From Taxillus chinensis (Eukaryota > Streptophyta > Magnoliopsida > Santalales > Loranthaceae): a DNA stretch of 64,000 nt. Location: positions 24,997,543 through 25,061,542 of the forward strand of contig CM042092.1 in the NCBI GenBank assembly GCA_023512835.1, given 5' to 3'. The notes under the pieces are model-generated. The model searched no databases. It saw nothing but the letters and a program-made list of their open reading frames with translations, and was not told the DNA's origin. The position numbers and the translations under genes were made by a program. Below are positions 24,241 through 36,875 of this stretch, one piece after another. Each line of letters begins with the position of its first letter. Positions within the stretch are counted from its first letter, which is position 1.

Positions 24241-24699
24241 TCAAAGAAAGGAATAGGGTATGGAAAAAGGACAGATGATGATAAATTTACCATATAATAT
24301 TTTCCCTCAGCTTCAGCCTTACACAACACAAGATGCACATACATATAAGAAGCATTTTGGCCTTTTATCTTCCTCCAAGCTTTCGAGTTGAAAGGCAATA
24401 ATTTAAGTTTCAAAGTTTAAAACAAAAAACAAACGAGTATTTGGATGCCTCAAAAGACCCTTTCCCTTGTTTTTCATCCCTGGATATTTGCGCCAACCTT
24501 TAGATTTTTAAGGCTTCAAGCAAAATGAAAATTTACTGATCCAAAGCATAAACCACTTTTGTAAAAATGAGCACAAAATAACAATACCAAAATTTAGAGA
24601 AATAAGGGAGAACAATAGACACCAGCCAGCATTTTGAAAATCGTACTCTGAAGAAGAGTATAGCATATAGCATACATTACAGGAAAACCCTGACCTTGC

Positions 24700-25107
24700 C
24701 TAAATATTGACAACTCTCCACATGGCAACATTTGTACACTCGGGTAACATATGAACTACTCCTTGCCATTTAAACCCATGTTTTTTTACATCCTCAACAC
24801 TTGTATAGTCATTTTATCTCCTCGGCAGGGCCAGCAGATGCCTCCAACATCTGAACCTCAGCTAGCCTGATTCTATGTATAAACCTTTAAACTACACAAT
24901 GTACAGTTTTCGGTACAAGCAACAACTTTATTTTCCAATCTCAAATGATTGGCAGAGCTGCAGCTCTAGATTCAGGTAAGGGGAAAACAGGAAACTAAAA
25001 AGGAAGGATCAGGTAAGGGGAAAACAGGAAATAAAAAAGGAAGGAAAGATCGGAGCTCACACACTACCCACAGTTAGTAGCTGTACAACCGCTTTGTCCT
25101 CTACCAC
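24700..25107 (-). other. Probable 3'UTR and downstream region of the Pumilio gene
   Basis: This lies directly downstream of the Pumilio stop codon (complement of 25108-25110) on the minus strand. It contains a near-tandem phrase aggtaaggggaaaacaggaaa (24975 and 25012). The polyadenylation site cannot be fixed from sequence alone, so the extent is approximate. Confidence 0.4.
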
Positions 25108-27437
25108 CTATGCTGGGTTAGAAGACTGCAGAGTGCTTCTCCTTTCTGCAGGGTGAGAAATGAGAAGTTAGCATAAAACAGCAGTTGATATTCGACTATC
25201 AAAATAAAGAAAGATGATTACCGCCGGCAGCAACAAGTTTCTCAACTCGTGCAACAATGTGCTTTCCATAGGTGTACTTCTTCAGTGCATTCAAATGAAC
25301 CTTGATTCGGGAAAGGATCAGCTCACGCTGCTGATCATTAACAGTCTCCAGCACTTTCTGTACAACATAATTGGCAAATTGATCCTTCATCATTGCCTGC
25401 GTAAACAAACAAAAATGCCAAGTTAATGATATGGAAATGGGAATCATATGCTCACCGGGAAATGAAAAAGCACTAAACTAGTGCAATGCAAGCTTTCTGT
25501 AGGGAGCATTGGGCTGAATAAGCCAGTGATAAACCTAGATCAGAAAATTTTATACCACTCCCACAGCCTCCACAGCATTAGCCTTAAGTGGATAATTAAC
25601 ACGCCAGCAACAAAAGCTAAAATGCATTCCCACACCCTCAACACCAACCCCGCGAAGATGCATAATTACATTATATAAAACAGTAAAGTTCAGATGCACA
25701 TGAAATTGCATAGAAATACACATGCTTCGTCTTATTTTTAAAGATGTAAAGTACCACTTTAATCAAATGATACCAACTAAAATTTGTGGGTTCACTAATA
25801 AAGTCTAAAATTCAGGACCACAATAAAACTAACACTATTTGTTCTTGTACTCAATTTATTATACACAATCCAAAAATTGAAGGTCTATGCCAATGCCTTA
25901 TTTATCAAGCACACAATAAACATTGCCCAATCCTTACAAAGACAAAGTTTTTAATCAAATATGCATAGTTTCTGCACAATACGTAAATGGATAAATATAT
26001 TAATAAATAAATATATTCAATGGTAGGACAGAGATATTTGAAGAACCTGAAGAGGCTCGTTCTCATCTGTAGACCCAAGCATCTCATTCACCAATATCTC
26101 ACGTTCAGAGGGACCCCCAAAAGTAAGACACTTCTCCACAACATTGGACGCAAACTTTTGTTGGCTCATTTGAACTATGTTCCCAGCTAATTCCTCGATT
26201 ATAGTAGAACGCTCATGTGGTTTTCCATGCTCCAGTACATGCTGTTATAGATGAATGCGTGTTATAGCAACAAACAGAGGTAGAGGTCAGCATAGTTATA
26301 GGACTGTACTGATTATTTTTCTCAAGAGAAATATTCTACTATTGTGCTGGCCATAACCCAAAAAAGTGAGTGATAAAACAAACAACATAAAAGATGCCTC
26401 CAAATATTAGGGGAAAAGCACTGGAAAAATACAGTTCTAGTATGTTATATTCAGTTTGCATGTAGAAGTACATTCACCGCCATCCTAAGAATGCCAATTC
26501 ACACAATGAAAAACAAGGTAAATTTGAAAATACTAGGATGACTAAACAGCTGATTAAAAAAAAGGATGATTAAACCACAAAAGAACCACTACCCCTAGGT
26601 TTTTCCAATCACAGAAAACAGAAAGATATTGATGGCAGGTGATTTGTAGAGAAATTCAATATCAAAGTGTCCTTACAAATGTGTAGGTCTTCGCCCCAGC
26701 CATAAATGAAATAAGAAAGGAGACATTTATAGTAAAACCATCACACATTATGAATTTATGATAGAATAGGAAACCGAAAAGCCAAAATGTGAAAATACAT
26801 AATAAATAACATATGGAAAAACAACATAATGAAAGCATATAATGTAAAAAAGACAATATAGGAACGTTCCATAATAGGTAGATCCTCCAAATAGAGTAGA
26901 TAGATAACCCTGCATCATCCATGATGACGTTGTCTCGTACATTGATTCCTAACACTAGAGCTTTTTGATTACAAACTCATTAAATTTATTAAATTTCCCT
27001 CCTACAATTATCGCTCAAGGGACACCTACAAGTGTTTGTGCATATGTGTGCACACGCTTGCATGCATGACGAAGCTAGGAAAAAAAAAGTTCACATTTAA
27101 ATGTAAGCAAGAACATACCATAAAGGTAAAACAAGATGGTTGACACAGAAATCCCTCGCTACTTAAAAGGGTTGGTAAAACAATTCAATAGAAGTCTAAA
27201 AGTTCACCAACCTGGACAACATAATTACCATACTGATCTTGTGCCAACATGCTAACTGATCCCAAAATCTCAACCATGACTTTACTCTGGGTTTCGTTAT
27301 CCTTGCAGTTCTCCAGAATCCTCTGCGAGATTAAATATATTATAGCAAATGCAATTTTCCTCATTCCTCACAAATGTTAGAAGCCAATTATATAATAGTA
27401 TTATAAAAACAATAATAATAATAATAATAATAATAAT

Positions 27438-27502
<65 letters not shown>

Positions 27503-30500
27503 CAAATCAAACATTTCACTTACCTGTATCACACGACATCCGTAAGGATGGGTTGAGAGGGACACAACTTGATTAAAAAATGTTGTGACAATAAACTGGA
27601 TGGCTTCTTCAGGAACACATTCAATGCACTTCTGAATAACATGGTTCCCATTCTGGTCATGCACGCAACGCATGACATGACCATCAAGCTCTTCAACCAT
27701 TCTAATCTTTTGGTCATCATCAACTACTTCTATTGCCTGAGTAGTTAAAAGAAACCTGTTATTAACAAAACTTTAACAGTAATTCTGGTTACATAAAATT
27801 AATCTCAGCTGTGTTAGGATTAGCACAACAACAAAGCAAATAAAATGAATCAGAAGATAATTTGCACAGAGGAAGACTCATTAAACAAAATCATAATATG
27901 ATGATTTGCATAAATGAACAGTTATGAAACAAAACTTTTCAGCCCCTGAAGAATGGTAAGATTATGAGCAGTGCTTCTTGCAGGCCTGCATGATGTGGCA
28001 ATATGCCATTGGACCACAGATTTGGACCATAGGCCTGCAAGTATCATTTTTCCAAGATTATTATTTATAATAGTATAGATGCTAAATCCACTTTCTGCTA
28101 TTTAACCCCAGTTACCTTAGGTCCCAGAAGGAAGATAAAAACGTACTACTCAACTTACATTATTTTTACAATGCATAATTTAAATTTACTACTTTTTATG
28201 TCAAATAATCAAATGATTCAAAATCTTGGAAACCAATATTTCCTTAGGCATCCAAAATGTACATTGATCACACAGCTGTATAGCCTAAAAGGTAGACACA
28301 AAAAATAAATGAAAATACTATAAAACTAACATAGTGTAATCAGTCAATAGACCACTACCTTCTGAATTACTCGACAACCATACATTTGAAGACTTAGAGT
28401 CAGCACATGACCAATTAGCTCGTTAGCTAATTCTCTTCTTTGGGATGCAGCTCCATGTTCAAAGAACTGAATAAGAGTGCCAGCGATCAGCAACAAACAT
28501 TCAAATGAATCATACATCAATAATAGCAAAACAAACTGTGCACGCTACCCAAATTAGACAACAAGGTTAGAATTATACCTTTTGGATCACATAATTACCA
28601 AACACATCAGTCATTAATGAAAGAACTTTAGGCATGATTTCTTGAAAAACCATGTTTTTCTCTTCCATTGTAGCTGTTTCCAGTTTCTGTTGAATGAAAC
28701 GGCTCCCATATTGATCCGCACTGATCAAAGGATTCCAAGACAAAATTTTCAGATGTAGTGAATATGAAAAAAAAAATTACAGCTCAAAAATAAACAATAG
28801 GAGGATATACCTGAACTCGACAACGTGACCTGCAATTTCTAAAAGTTCAAAAGATTTAGCTTTATTGCTCTTAAACTCTTCAAGCAGGGTTGATGCAAAG
28901 CTCTCATCTACATTAGAACGACCTTCCAAGTGCCAAGATCCCACAACACCAGCTAAGTTCCTAATCCCAGATGGTAAACGTGTATTTAGCTCATTGTTCC
29001 GAATAGGGCTACCAGGTCGAACAAGTGAGTTCGGAATAATAGGATTCGCCAACAGACTTCCATGATATGACATGCCAACACCATAAGGGGTACTTCCATA
29101 AAAACCATGATGATTAGACCCACTAGATTTAACCCCTAATGGGACACCATACTGTGATTTCTGAGCTGATAATGAAGATCCCATATAAGCTTTCTGGATT
29201 CCAAGCAAATCAACATAAGAATTACCCAAGTAGTTCCTCTCCACAGGAGGATCATTCAAAGAGACACCCAGACCTGTAGCATAGTCTGCACTCCTCCAAT
29301 ATTGGAGAAGCATTGGATCCACAAAAGGTGCCCGGACAGCATTCACATTCCCAATCATCCGATTTGCCATTCTACTAAGATTCTGCGATTCTGATTCAAC
29401 GGCTGCATAATTTGGCCCTGAATGCAAAGCTCCTCCCAAGACTCTGGAGTCCATTCCAGGTACTGCCAGAGCAGAAGCAGCAGCAACATTTTCATAAAAA
29501 AGAGGCAAATTACCAGTTCCAATATGGTTTGCCATCACCGATGACATAGTTGGATTAATGTTGTAACCATTTAAACCATTGGTTGGAAATGACGCATTCA
29601 TACTATCTGCATGCTGATATTGAGAATGTATACCTCCACTATTAAGCATGGGCACAGATGGTCGTTTTGAGAATGAATTACCTGAAGGAAAAGCAGGTTT
29701 TTGCAGTCCAACTTGTCTCTCAGCTACTCGGGAAGAATAGTTCAGATCTGACCCACTACTTTTGTTCCTATGCAAAGCAGGGTAAGATGATTTTGCAGAA
29801 TCGGGAAAAGAAGTAACATGAATTTTCCCAGGTTCAGAATTATTGAGGTGTGAATGTCTTTTGGTATGATTCCGAGCATCTTGCATGTTAAAGAAATAAT
29901 TTTGGTGGCTATCCATATCCTGTACAATATGTGACGACAGATGGTTTTCATCATCAATCCCACCATTTGTTGATATGTTCATTCCGGACATAGAAGCTGC
30001 CAGATCAGCAGTCTCATTCATACCAGATGAAACACCATTGAATAAATTTGGAGTAGAACCTCCTCTCTTTTCAGATGAAACATTTCTTCCAACTCCAATT
30101 GGTGTAAGGCAAGGGCTAGGCACCCTAGCAACAAGCTGTGGATCTGGAGAGGTACTTCTTGACAAGGATGTACCCAATGCAGTAGCCAAACTATATGAAG
30201 CAGATTGTCCAATATCAGGTACCACAGATGAACTCTGACTATTAGCACCCAACCATAAAGCTTTAGTAGATGCCTGTTCGAGCGGTAAATGAGGAAACTC
30301 AGCTTCAGGTGAACTTATGTTCTCAACATTTTCTTCAAAGGCATTACGGCTAGCCGGACGAGAAAGGTTTCCAGAAACAGGGGTTGGATGCCCTATGTCA
30401 CTCTGCATTGAAAGTAATCTCTAAATTCATTGGATAGTAAAAAAAAATATTATGAATCGAATAATAAATAGAAAGATGTGTTACAGTGTCATATATCACC

Positions 30501-32082
30501 ATTCAAGTTGGTTTAAAATTATAGAATGATGTGTTAAAATCATAAAAGGGAACAGTTAGGATCATCCCATAAGCATATTCATAACAGAATAACTCCAAGC
30601 CATGCTGAATTATTAAAATTGGGGAGGTCAAAGGTTTCAATGTAGTCCTAAACAAAGCATAATAAAATGGCTTGTTCCATTTCTTTTACATAATATAAAT
30701 ATATTAGAATGCCCTGCACGCTAAGGCATTTATTCATAAACTCATCAAATTTGGTCATGATACAAAGTAAATTTAAAAGCTGACCACCAAACTTTACACA
30801 TTGGACCATTGTAACCACCAAACTTCAAATTTGCTGATTTATCTATTAAATTGACAAAATCGATTAGTGTAAGGATGATTAAACATCATTCATGGCTCCA
30901 TCTTTTTAATAACACCCATACCACACACTAGGAAGTATACACGGACCTAAAGCGGATTAATCCTGCAGCAAACAACAATGGCCCCACAAACACTGTCATC
31001 AAGCAAATAAGGCGACACTCTAGAAATGAAGATTAATAAAGAGTACGGTTTTAAAAGAGACAAATATTTTGAAGTAGAACATGCATAGTTGGACAAGTTG
31101 TTGCCAGTGTTGTATAGGCAAACCCACCCAAAATTTATACAGCTGTACCCCAGCAAAAAGGAAAAATATGTGTCCTTTAACAGCAATAAAGCAACATTAA
31201 TTACAAAGAAGAAAACAAAACGCATTGAAAGGACTTTATTTCAGTTAACCTTGTCGGACATGAGCGTACTATATATCAAGAACAAAAGGAATACTATATT
31301 AGCATGTCATTGATCCATACTTGACAAGGAGAAAAACAAGGTCATCCTAACCAAAATATAAAGATACAGAAGGACTTACAATGCTAAAAAAAGCTTTTAA
31401 ACTTGATTATCAATCACAAAAGGCACATAAAGAGCATTAAAATCACCTGAAATATTTCGGCAAGGCTCTTTTGTTTGCTCCCAAGACCCAACCCCGATAG
31501 GCCGATCAATCCATCACTATCCCAATCCCCAACACCTTTATCTATCTGTGGCTCACCCTCTACTTTGGGAAATTCAAAACCGGGTGGCATTGATGCCCGC
31601 GATCTGCTCCTACCATTCTCGGGCTTGCTCACTTTCCTTCTATCTCCAATCCCTCCCAGCACCGAGGAACTCCCCCCTGCTTTCAGTCTTTGTGCAAACC
31701 TCCAATCCTCCTTCGAAAACAGGGGAGGTGGGAGCCTAGGGTTTAAATGCGAATTGGAGTAATAGTACGACAGATAAGCCGGATCAGACCTAAGCTCCTC
31801 CTCCGAGGCAAATCCATTCCCACTCCCATTCTGGTTGCCTTGAAAGTCCGAAAAGGTCACTGGGCCTCCTCCCTGACCTAACAGACCTCCTACAGCACTC
31901 AAAGAACCCTCAACGGTGGGAGGCGCTGACCCACTCCTACATAAATTGAGCTCCCTCTCGCGATCATGGGCCTCTTGCCGCCGCTGCTCACTGGGAAGCA
32001 GCCCTATCTCCCTCCCAAACTCATCCCCAAGCGATCCTTGGTTACCTCCGAGCATTGGTGTCCGACCCAATTCAGACAACAT
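25108..32082 (-). CDS. Pumilio-family RNA-binding protein, APUM1/2/3-like, complete
   Basis: Nine coding exons joined by GT-AG introns: 31447-32082, 28811-30402, 28579-28720, 28359-28466, 27524-27736, 27212-27322, 26047-26241, 25222-25396, 25108-25145. The total of 3210 nt gives 1069 aa. Residues 1-720 form the long low-complexity N-terminus, including the plant NABP-type region ([21 protein letters not shown] right after exon 2 starts). Residues about 720-1060 form the PUM homology domain with eight repeats. The base-contact triplets are visible: R1 S-R-Q (YGSRFIQ), R2 N-Y-Q, R3 C-R-Q, R4 N-H-Q, R5 C-R-Q, R6 N-Y-Q, R7 S-N-E (ASNVVE), R8 N-Y-Q. In known Pumilio proteins this set reads UGUANAUA in 3'UTRs and represses or destabilises the mRNA in the cytoplasm. 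Most introns fall just after the VIQ/VVQ of a repeat. The start [11 protein letters not shown] matches the family start. It appears intact; Arabidopsis APUM1-3 are about 960-970 aa. Confidence 0.95.
27413..27502. repeat. Head-to-head (AAT)n-(ATT)n microsatellite in a Pumilio intron
   Basis: A run of AAT units switches after a short 'agt' junction to a longer run of ATT/TTA units, so the array is an inverted repeat able to fold on itself. It lies in the intron between the exons at 27524-27736 and 27212-27322. It produces artefactual poly-Leu and poly-Ile reading frames and is likely to vary in length between individuals. Confidence 0.95.
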
Positions 32083-32590
32083 AGGAGAGCAGCCACAAGC
32101 TCTAATTGATCAACCAACCAAGCAAAGACAACAACAGCAGCAACAGAAACAAAACAAAACAACTGATTCCCAAACACCCTAAAAACCAGACACTTTAGTT
32201 GTTAAAGACATCATACACACCTGCTAAAAATTGGAAACCACCTTTAAACTACCCGAGCTTGCTAACGTTTTTAAAATTTTAAAAAAAAAAAAACCTTTTT
32301 TTAAGAAAAAGTTAAATTTGCACATCCAAGACCGCAGCGGACCTTAGGCGGATCAAACACAAGTGACCCAGTCAAGAGAGGTGGATAGTGAAACATCCCA
32401 CGAGGGAGAGACCAAGCATGGAGGTAGTTAGGTAGGGAGTTGAGATGAATCCGGCGGCGATTGGTAGTGTAGTACTACGTTATTACAAGAACCCTAGGGT
32501 TTTTGTCTGTGGTCCTCACCAACTGATTAAATAGTGTCATGAATGATGAATGTGTTTCCGTTCCGATATGGGTTCCACCCAGTAAATTAA
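32083..32590 (-). promoter_or_regulatory. 5' leader and promoter region of the Pumilio gene
   Basis: This lies upstream of the ATG (complement of 32080-32082). The first about 80 nt are rich in CAA/CAG repeats, as in plant 5'UTRs. A telo-box core (AAACCCTA on the minus strand, complement of 32495-32502) lies about 415 nt upstream. Telo-boxes are common in promoters of plant genes expressed in growing tissue. No clear TATA box was found. The transcription start and any 5'UTR intron are undetermined. Confidence 0.45.
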
Positions 32591-33111
32591 TTAATTAAAA
32601 AAAATAAAATAAATAAAAAAGGAAATTTTATTCGATAAATATTTGATCCTCGTTTGTAAAAAACCGACGATGATATGGATGTTGATGTTGATAGTAGTGC
32701 TAGTGTTTTGACACGTGGTGGGGGAAGTGCACCGGTTCCATTCGGGTAAAGGGGTCAAAGGAAGCACAGCTTCTGTCGGATGCAAGCCTGGAAATTGTCG
32801 GAAATGCCCCCGTCCTTTGATGTTGCTCCATTCTCGGACATTTTGACTTGAGGGCGCAGTTCCGAATTCCAAATTGTTTCCCACTCTTTTTTTCCCCACC
32901 AAAAACCCGACGAGTAAAAAAGTAATTATCAAAATCATTCACATTCAACAAATTATTTACGGTATAATTGAGTATTCAGTTCTCATTTAGCATTTAGCAC
33001 CCGCTATTTGCTTTAATCTTAGGTTCCGGTAGATTTGTGAATTAGATAGTAGGATTGGATTAGTTAAGGCTAATATTAATTAATATTTTGTTTCATAATA
33101 TTTAATTCTAA
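32591..33111. other. Intergenic sequence left of a MITE
   Basis: No gene or repeat boundary can be supported. The sequence is moderately AT-rich and includes the duplicated TAA target (33109-33111) of the MITE that follows. Confidence 0.5.
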
Positions 33112-33650
33112 AAGCAACTCCAAGAGGCTCTCTATTATCTACAAATAGAGAGTCTAATGTCAAAAATGAGCTCCAACAGTCTCTTCATCAAGCTTTTTAC
33201 ATCTACAAATCGCTATAGTGACTCTTCACAAATGAAGAGTCACTATTCATTCTTCACATAATTTTTTATTATTTTTTATCTTCTTTCCCTCTCTCCTCCT
33301 CTCCTCTCTCCCCTCTCACGCCTCCCTGCCGCCGCCCCCTCCCCCTCCCCCCCCCCGTCGCGCCCGACGCCCGACCCTGACCCAGACGCCCGACCCCCGG
33401 CCGCCTCCCTCTCCCCCGACGCCGACCCCGACTCCCAGTCCTCCTCCCCCACCAGATCCGGCGACCCGGCGGCCAGTCCTCCTCCCTCTCCCCTGTGCAA
33501 TTAATATTATTATTAATAAATTATTATTTTAATAAAAATAGAGATTAAAAAATAGAGAGGCTCTTGGAGTGTATGTTAAAAAACAGCTCTTTACATGTGA
33601 AAAAATCTGTATATGTAGAGAAAATTATAAAGAGGCTCTTAGAGTTGCTC
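33112..33650. mobile_element. PIF/Harbinger (Tourist)-type MITE carrying a GC-rich core
   Basis: The inverted termini aagcaactccaagaggctc (left) and, on the other strand, gagcaactctaagagcctc (right) are flanked by the trinucleotide TAA (33109-33111 and 33651-33653). TAA targets and GAGCAACTCCAA-like ends are typical of Tourist/Harbinger MITEs. Sub-terminal inverted pieces such as gactcttcacaaatgaagagtc also occur. Positions 33290-33500 are an abrupt C-rich, GC-rich block in an otherwise AT-rich element; it encodes nothing recognisable. No transposase is present. Confidence 0.8.
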
Positions 33651-34840
33651 TAAACTATTCATTCTCGTTTGATAATATTAATCTCATACACAATGCGTCT
33701 TAATTATGTAAAAAAAATAAGTAGTTTAGCTAATCATTTATGTTAGGATTAAAAAAAGAATTCCAAAACAACCTATGCATGCTCCCTCCTTACGCAATCC
33801 CCTCGTTGTTGCAGGCGATATGATGGGAAATGAGCGTCTTGATCCAGCCGCTCCAGATGATGAGATTAATCCCATCATGGTTGATTCAGCTGCTTCGGAT
33901 TTGGACAAAGCCCATGAGGGCGCTACAGAAGAGGTGGGTGAAGGCACAGTGGCCCCTAGCCACGATAGCGTAATCGCAAAGGTGGTAGCCGATGAAGAAA
34001 ATTGGGAGACAATGCCAAGTGGTGGCAGGCAATGAAAACGCCTATGACATCCTGGCCAACAAGGAGAGGGAGGTCATTGCTAGGGTGGTGCTTGGTCTAG
34101 TCGAAGACATCGTAGACCTTTGCCCTATATTGAGATCCACATATCGTCAGGTTTGTTATGGCTCCTTAGCTCGTTGCTTGTCATGTTGGTTTGGATATCA
34201 TACAATGCTTCTTCATTCTTCATTCCTCATTCTTCCTTCTTTCTTCTTCTTTTATCCTGGTGGTGGTACTAGTAGGTGGCAAAGGTGCTAGCAAGGAGTG
34301 GGAGGTTGCCGAAGGAAATGAAGTTATGAAGAAAAAAACGTTCATATTTGTATTATAGGGGTATTGTAGGAAATACAATCACAATACTATTCTATTCACC
34401 AACATATTGCATTGTATCAAATAAAAAATGTGATTAGGTAGTTTATTCTAGTGTTAAAACCAAACAAATGAATAAAAATAACTAATTCATTCATAGTCTT
34501 AACTAATCCAGTACTAACTAATTTCTTTCCAATGGAATAAATAATCCACAAACCAAACAAGACCTTAATGTATTTGGAATCAATTCACTTGCAAAATACA
34601 ATGAATCAAGAATGAGGCATACCTTGCAAATAATGTATGTCATCACTCGATTTCGTTTGGGCTCGTTGATGGGTCCTAACTCGATTGGATTGAAGTAGGT
34701 CATTAAGTTTTCATCACATTATTGGCTCAAACTAATTTTTTGTGACAAAAAAGTATTCACATTCAATATGTAGTAACCACCAACCAAGTGGGGTGCAGTT
34801 GGTGTTAAATTATTAAATAAAAAATTAAATAGGTTACTAC
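33651..34840. other. Intergenic sequence, no supported gene
   Basis: One plus-strand frame (33775-34035) has a protein-like acidic composition. It lacks recognisable similarity, splice partners or flanking exons, so I do not call it a gene. The rest is AT-rich. The duplicated pentamer attat of the next solo LTR lies at 34841-34845. Confidence 0.4.
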
Positions 34841-34845
34841 ATTAT

Positions 34846-36693
34846 TGATCGGCAATTTACAAGTGTACAAATCCTGACAAGTAATAAAGTGGATTTTTAA
34901 GTCCGGATTATCGTACCCGAGGGAAGAATATAGAATTGGGAATTTTTAACTAACTTATAAAGGGATTTTTGAGTGAAAATATATTAAAAACATAACTGAA
35001 TTTAAATAATTTGATTTGAAGAATTGTGAGATATGGAAAAATGCTTTCTAAAGTAGAGATAAGTTCGATTGAGAAAGGTGATTGGAGTTAAGATTTCATT
35101 TGGTGTATTTTTCTCAAGAATATGTCTTAGTTCAACCTAATTCTTTCCTTGTGATAACATTTAATACCCAACCTCTAATGCATGAATTAGCCTTTTCCAA
35201 GTGCAGTAATTTTGTGTACACCCTAGCATGGGGGACAGGTGACCCTTTAAGATTTGGGTTGTTTAGTCTAGAGTTGGCATCACACCCACTCTTAACTTGG
35301 TATCCTAGGCTTACACTCGCTGTCGCATGTCATACAACCCCTAGTTTGAGTATCTTGATTTTCCAGTACTTATGCTTCATTTTCCAATCCTTCACGTAAA
35401 TACCTAATATGATAAAATGAAATGACCAGAATTCATTTTATATTTAAACCCAAGATATCCAATAAATACTCACAAGGTGAAAAAGATTAAACTAAAATAT
35501 TGCAAATTAATTTATTACATCAAACTCCATCCTAACTCTAATCAAGGGTTTTTAAGCTTCCATAGTTAGATTGAAAACAACAAAATTACAAAACATGAAA
35601 TAGAAAAACCAAAAGGATAGCTTGCCTATTTAGACCAAGAATTCCAAGGCTAATCTTCTTTTCCCAGCAGATTGTCTTCAACTCCAAGAGATACCTCAAA
35701 CCTTCTTCTCTCTCCCTTTCTCTACCCTAGGTGAGGAATGGAATTGTAGGAATGGAGAGAATTAGATGATGAGTTGATTGATGATTACAAATGATGGAGC
35801 AGCTCCCCTTTTATAGCCACCTAGGAGGATTTTGAATTTTTGAATTTTGAATTCCCCATTATTTCTCATAATTTCTCTAAATAATTAATCCATATTTAAT
35901 CCCATGTAACCCCCACTATTTGAATTTGAAAAAGGGAATAAATATTAACCTTCAAAGCTCTCTTAATCCCCATAAAACCTCAGTCCAAATGCAGAGCACC
36001 AATTTTGAATTTGAATTTCTTCAATTAATTTCCTTTTGATTTGAGTATTTGGTGCGTGTCATTTGATCAAATGACTTCGGTCCAGAAGGGAATAAGAAAG
36101 CTGCAAAAATAAGAAGTCCATCGTCGAATTTTGGGCTTTGGTCGGGTGAAGAAGGCTTCACCCGACCTTCACCCGACCACCATGTACTGTCCTCAAATCT
36201 CACCCGACCAGAAGGAAGTTCTGTTCCATAATGCTGGGAGAGTCTGAATATGCAAAATAAGCTTCACCCGACCTGGTTGGGTGAAGAGTCCTTCACCCGA
36301 CCACCTCCAAACGACCTCGGATTTCACCCGACCAAAAGGCAATTATCATCATTGAGGCTCTAGAAAGATATCCCTGAAATATGGGCTTCACCCGACTTGG
36401 TCGGGTAAAGGACCTTCACCCAACCTTCACTCGACCAACCTGAAATTTGGTCGTCATGATCTTTAAGTCTTTGGGATTCTTTCTTCCTTTTGTTGATCTG
36501 GTGAATTCTTCCTTGATTTTTGGATTCCTATCAAAACATAGCAAAAATACCACAAAAACTACAAGAAATCCTCTTTTCTGGGTTAGGGCATGAAAATGTG
36601 ATATCGTAACTCCTTTAGGCAATAAATGAAGTAAAAGAGTATGAAAATGTACCCAAAATGGCTCTAAAAGGGGGATATAAATCCCCATGATCA
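34846..36693 (-). mobile_element. Solo LTR, family C, 1.85 kb, perfect TSD attat
   Basis: On the minus strand it starts TGATCATGGGGATTTATA and ends ...TTGCCGATCA. The pentamer attat flanks both sides (34841-34845, 36694-36698). The interior near the 3' end contains caagtgtac...tgacaagtaataaagtgg, a phrase recurrent in plant LTR elements of this kind. The related LTR at 41544-42837 shares layout and termini. Positions 36140-36430 carry CTTCACCCGACC words in both orientations. Confidence 0.85.
36137..36435. repeat. CTTCACCCGACC word block forming hairpins
   Basis: About ten copies of cttcacccgacc or close variants occur in both orientations. At 36140-36167 the arms ggtcgggtgaag and cttcacccgacc are perfect 12-bp complements around aagg. 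Two further head-to-head arrangements lie at about 36261-36303 and 36383-36431. Copies are spaced irregularly by non-repeated text, unlike a minisatellite or a CRISPR array. Confidence 0.9.
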
Positions 36694-36724
36694 ATTATCA
36701 TAGAAAATCACATCATAACCAATA

Positions 36725-36875
36725 GTTATGTCCTTTGAGGTGTTACCTTTTCATAGAAAGATGTAACTTTTACCAATAAGTATGTCATTTAAGATGAAAA
36801 GCTATCAATGATAGCTCTTAGGCACACCATTACCAAGAAATGTGTCCTTTAGGATGAAAAGCTATCAATGAAAAC
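36725..36875. repeat. Short tandem repeat, period about 60 bp
   Basis: The phrase tgtc(c/a)tttaggatgaaaagc, with tatcaatga and a preceding taccaa(g/t)aa, occurs two to three times in tandem. It sits between the family C solo LTR and the next LTR. No function is evident. Confidence 0.7.

Noticed and set aside
27349..27700. Poly-Leu/poly-Ile frames
   Set aside because: They are read-through of the AAT/ATT microsatellite in a Pumilio intron joined to part of a real exon.
33775..34035. Acidic 86-residue plus-strand frame
   Set aside because: Composition is protein-like, but I see no family, no clear continuation exon and no promoter. It could be a captured gene fragment, but this is not supported.
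36137..36435. Possible CRISPR-like array of CTTCACCCGACC
   Set aside because: This is plant nuclear DNA, repeats are 12 bp in both orientations and irregularly spaced, and no cas genes exist.
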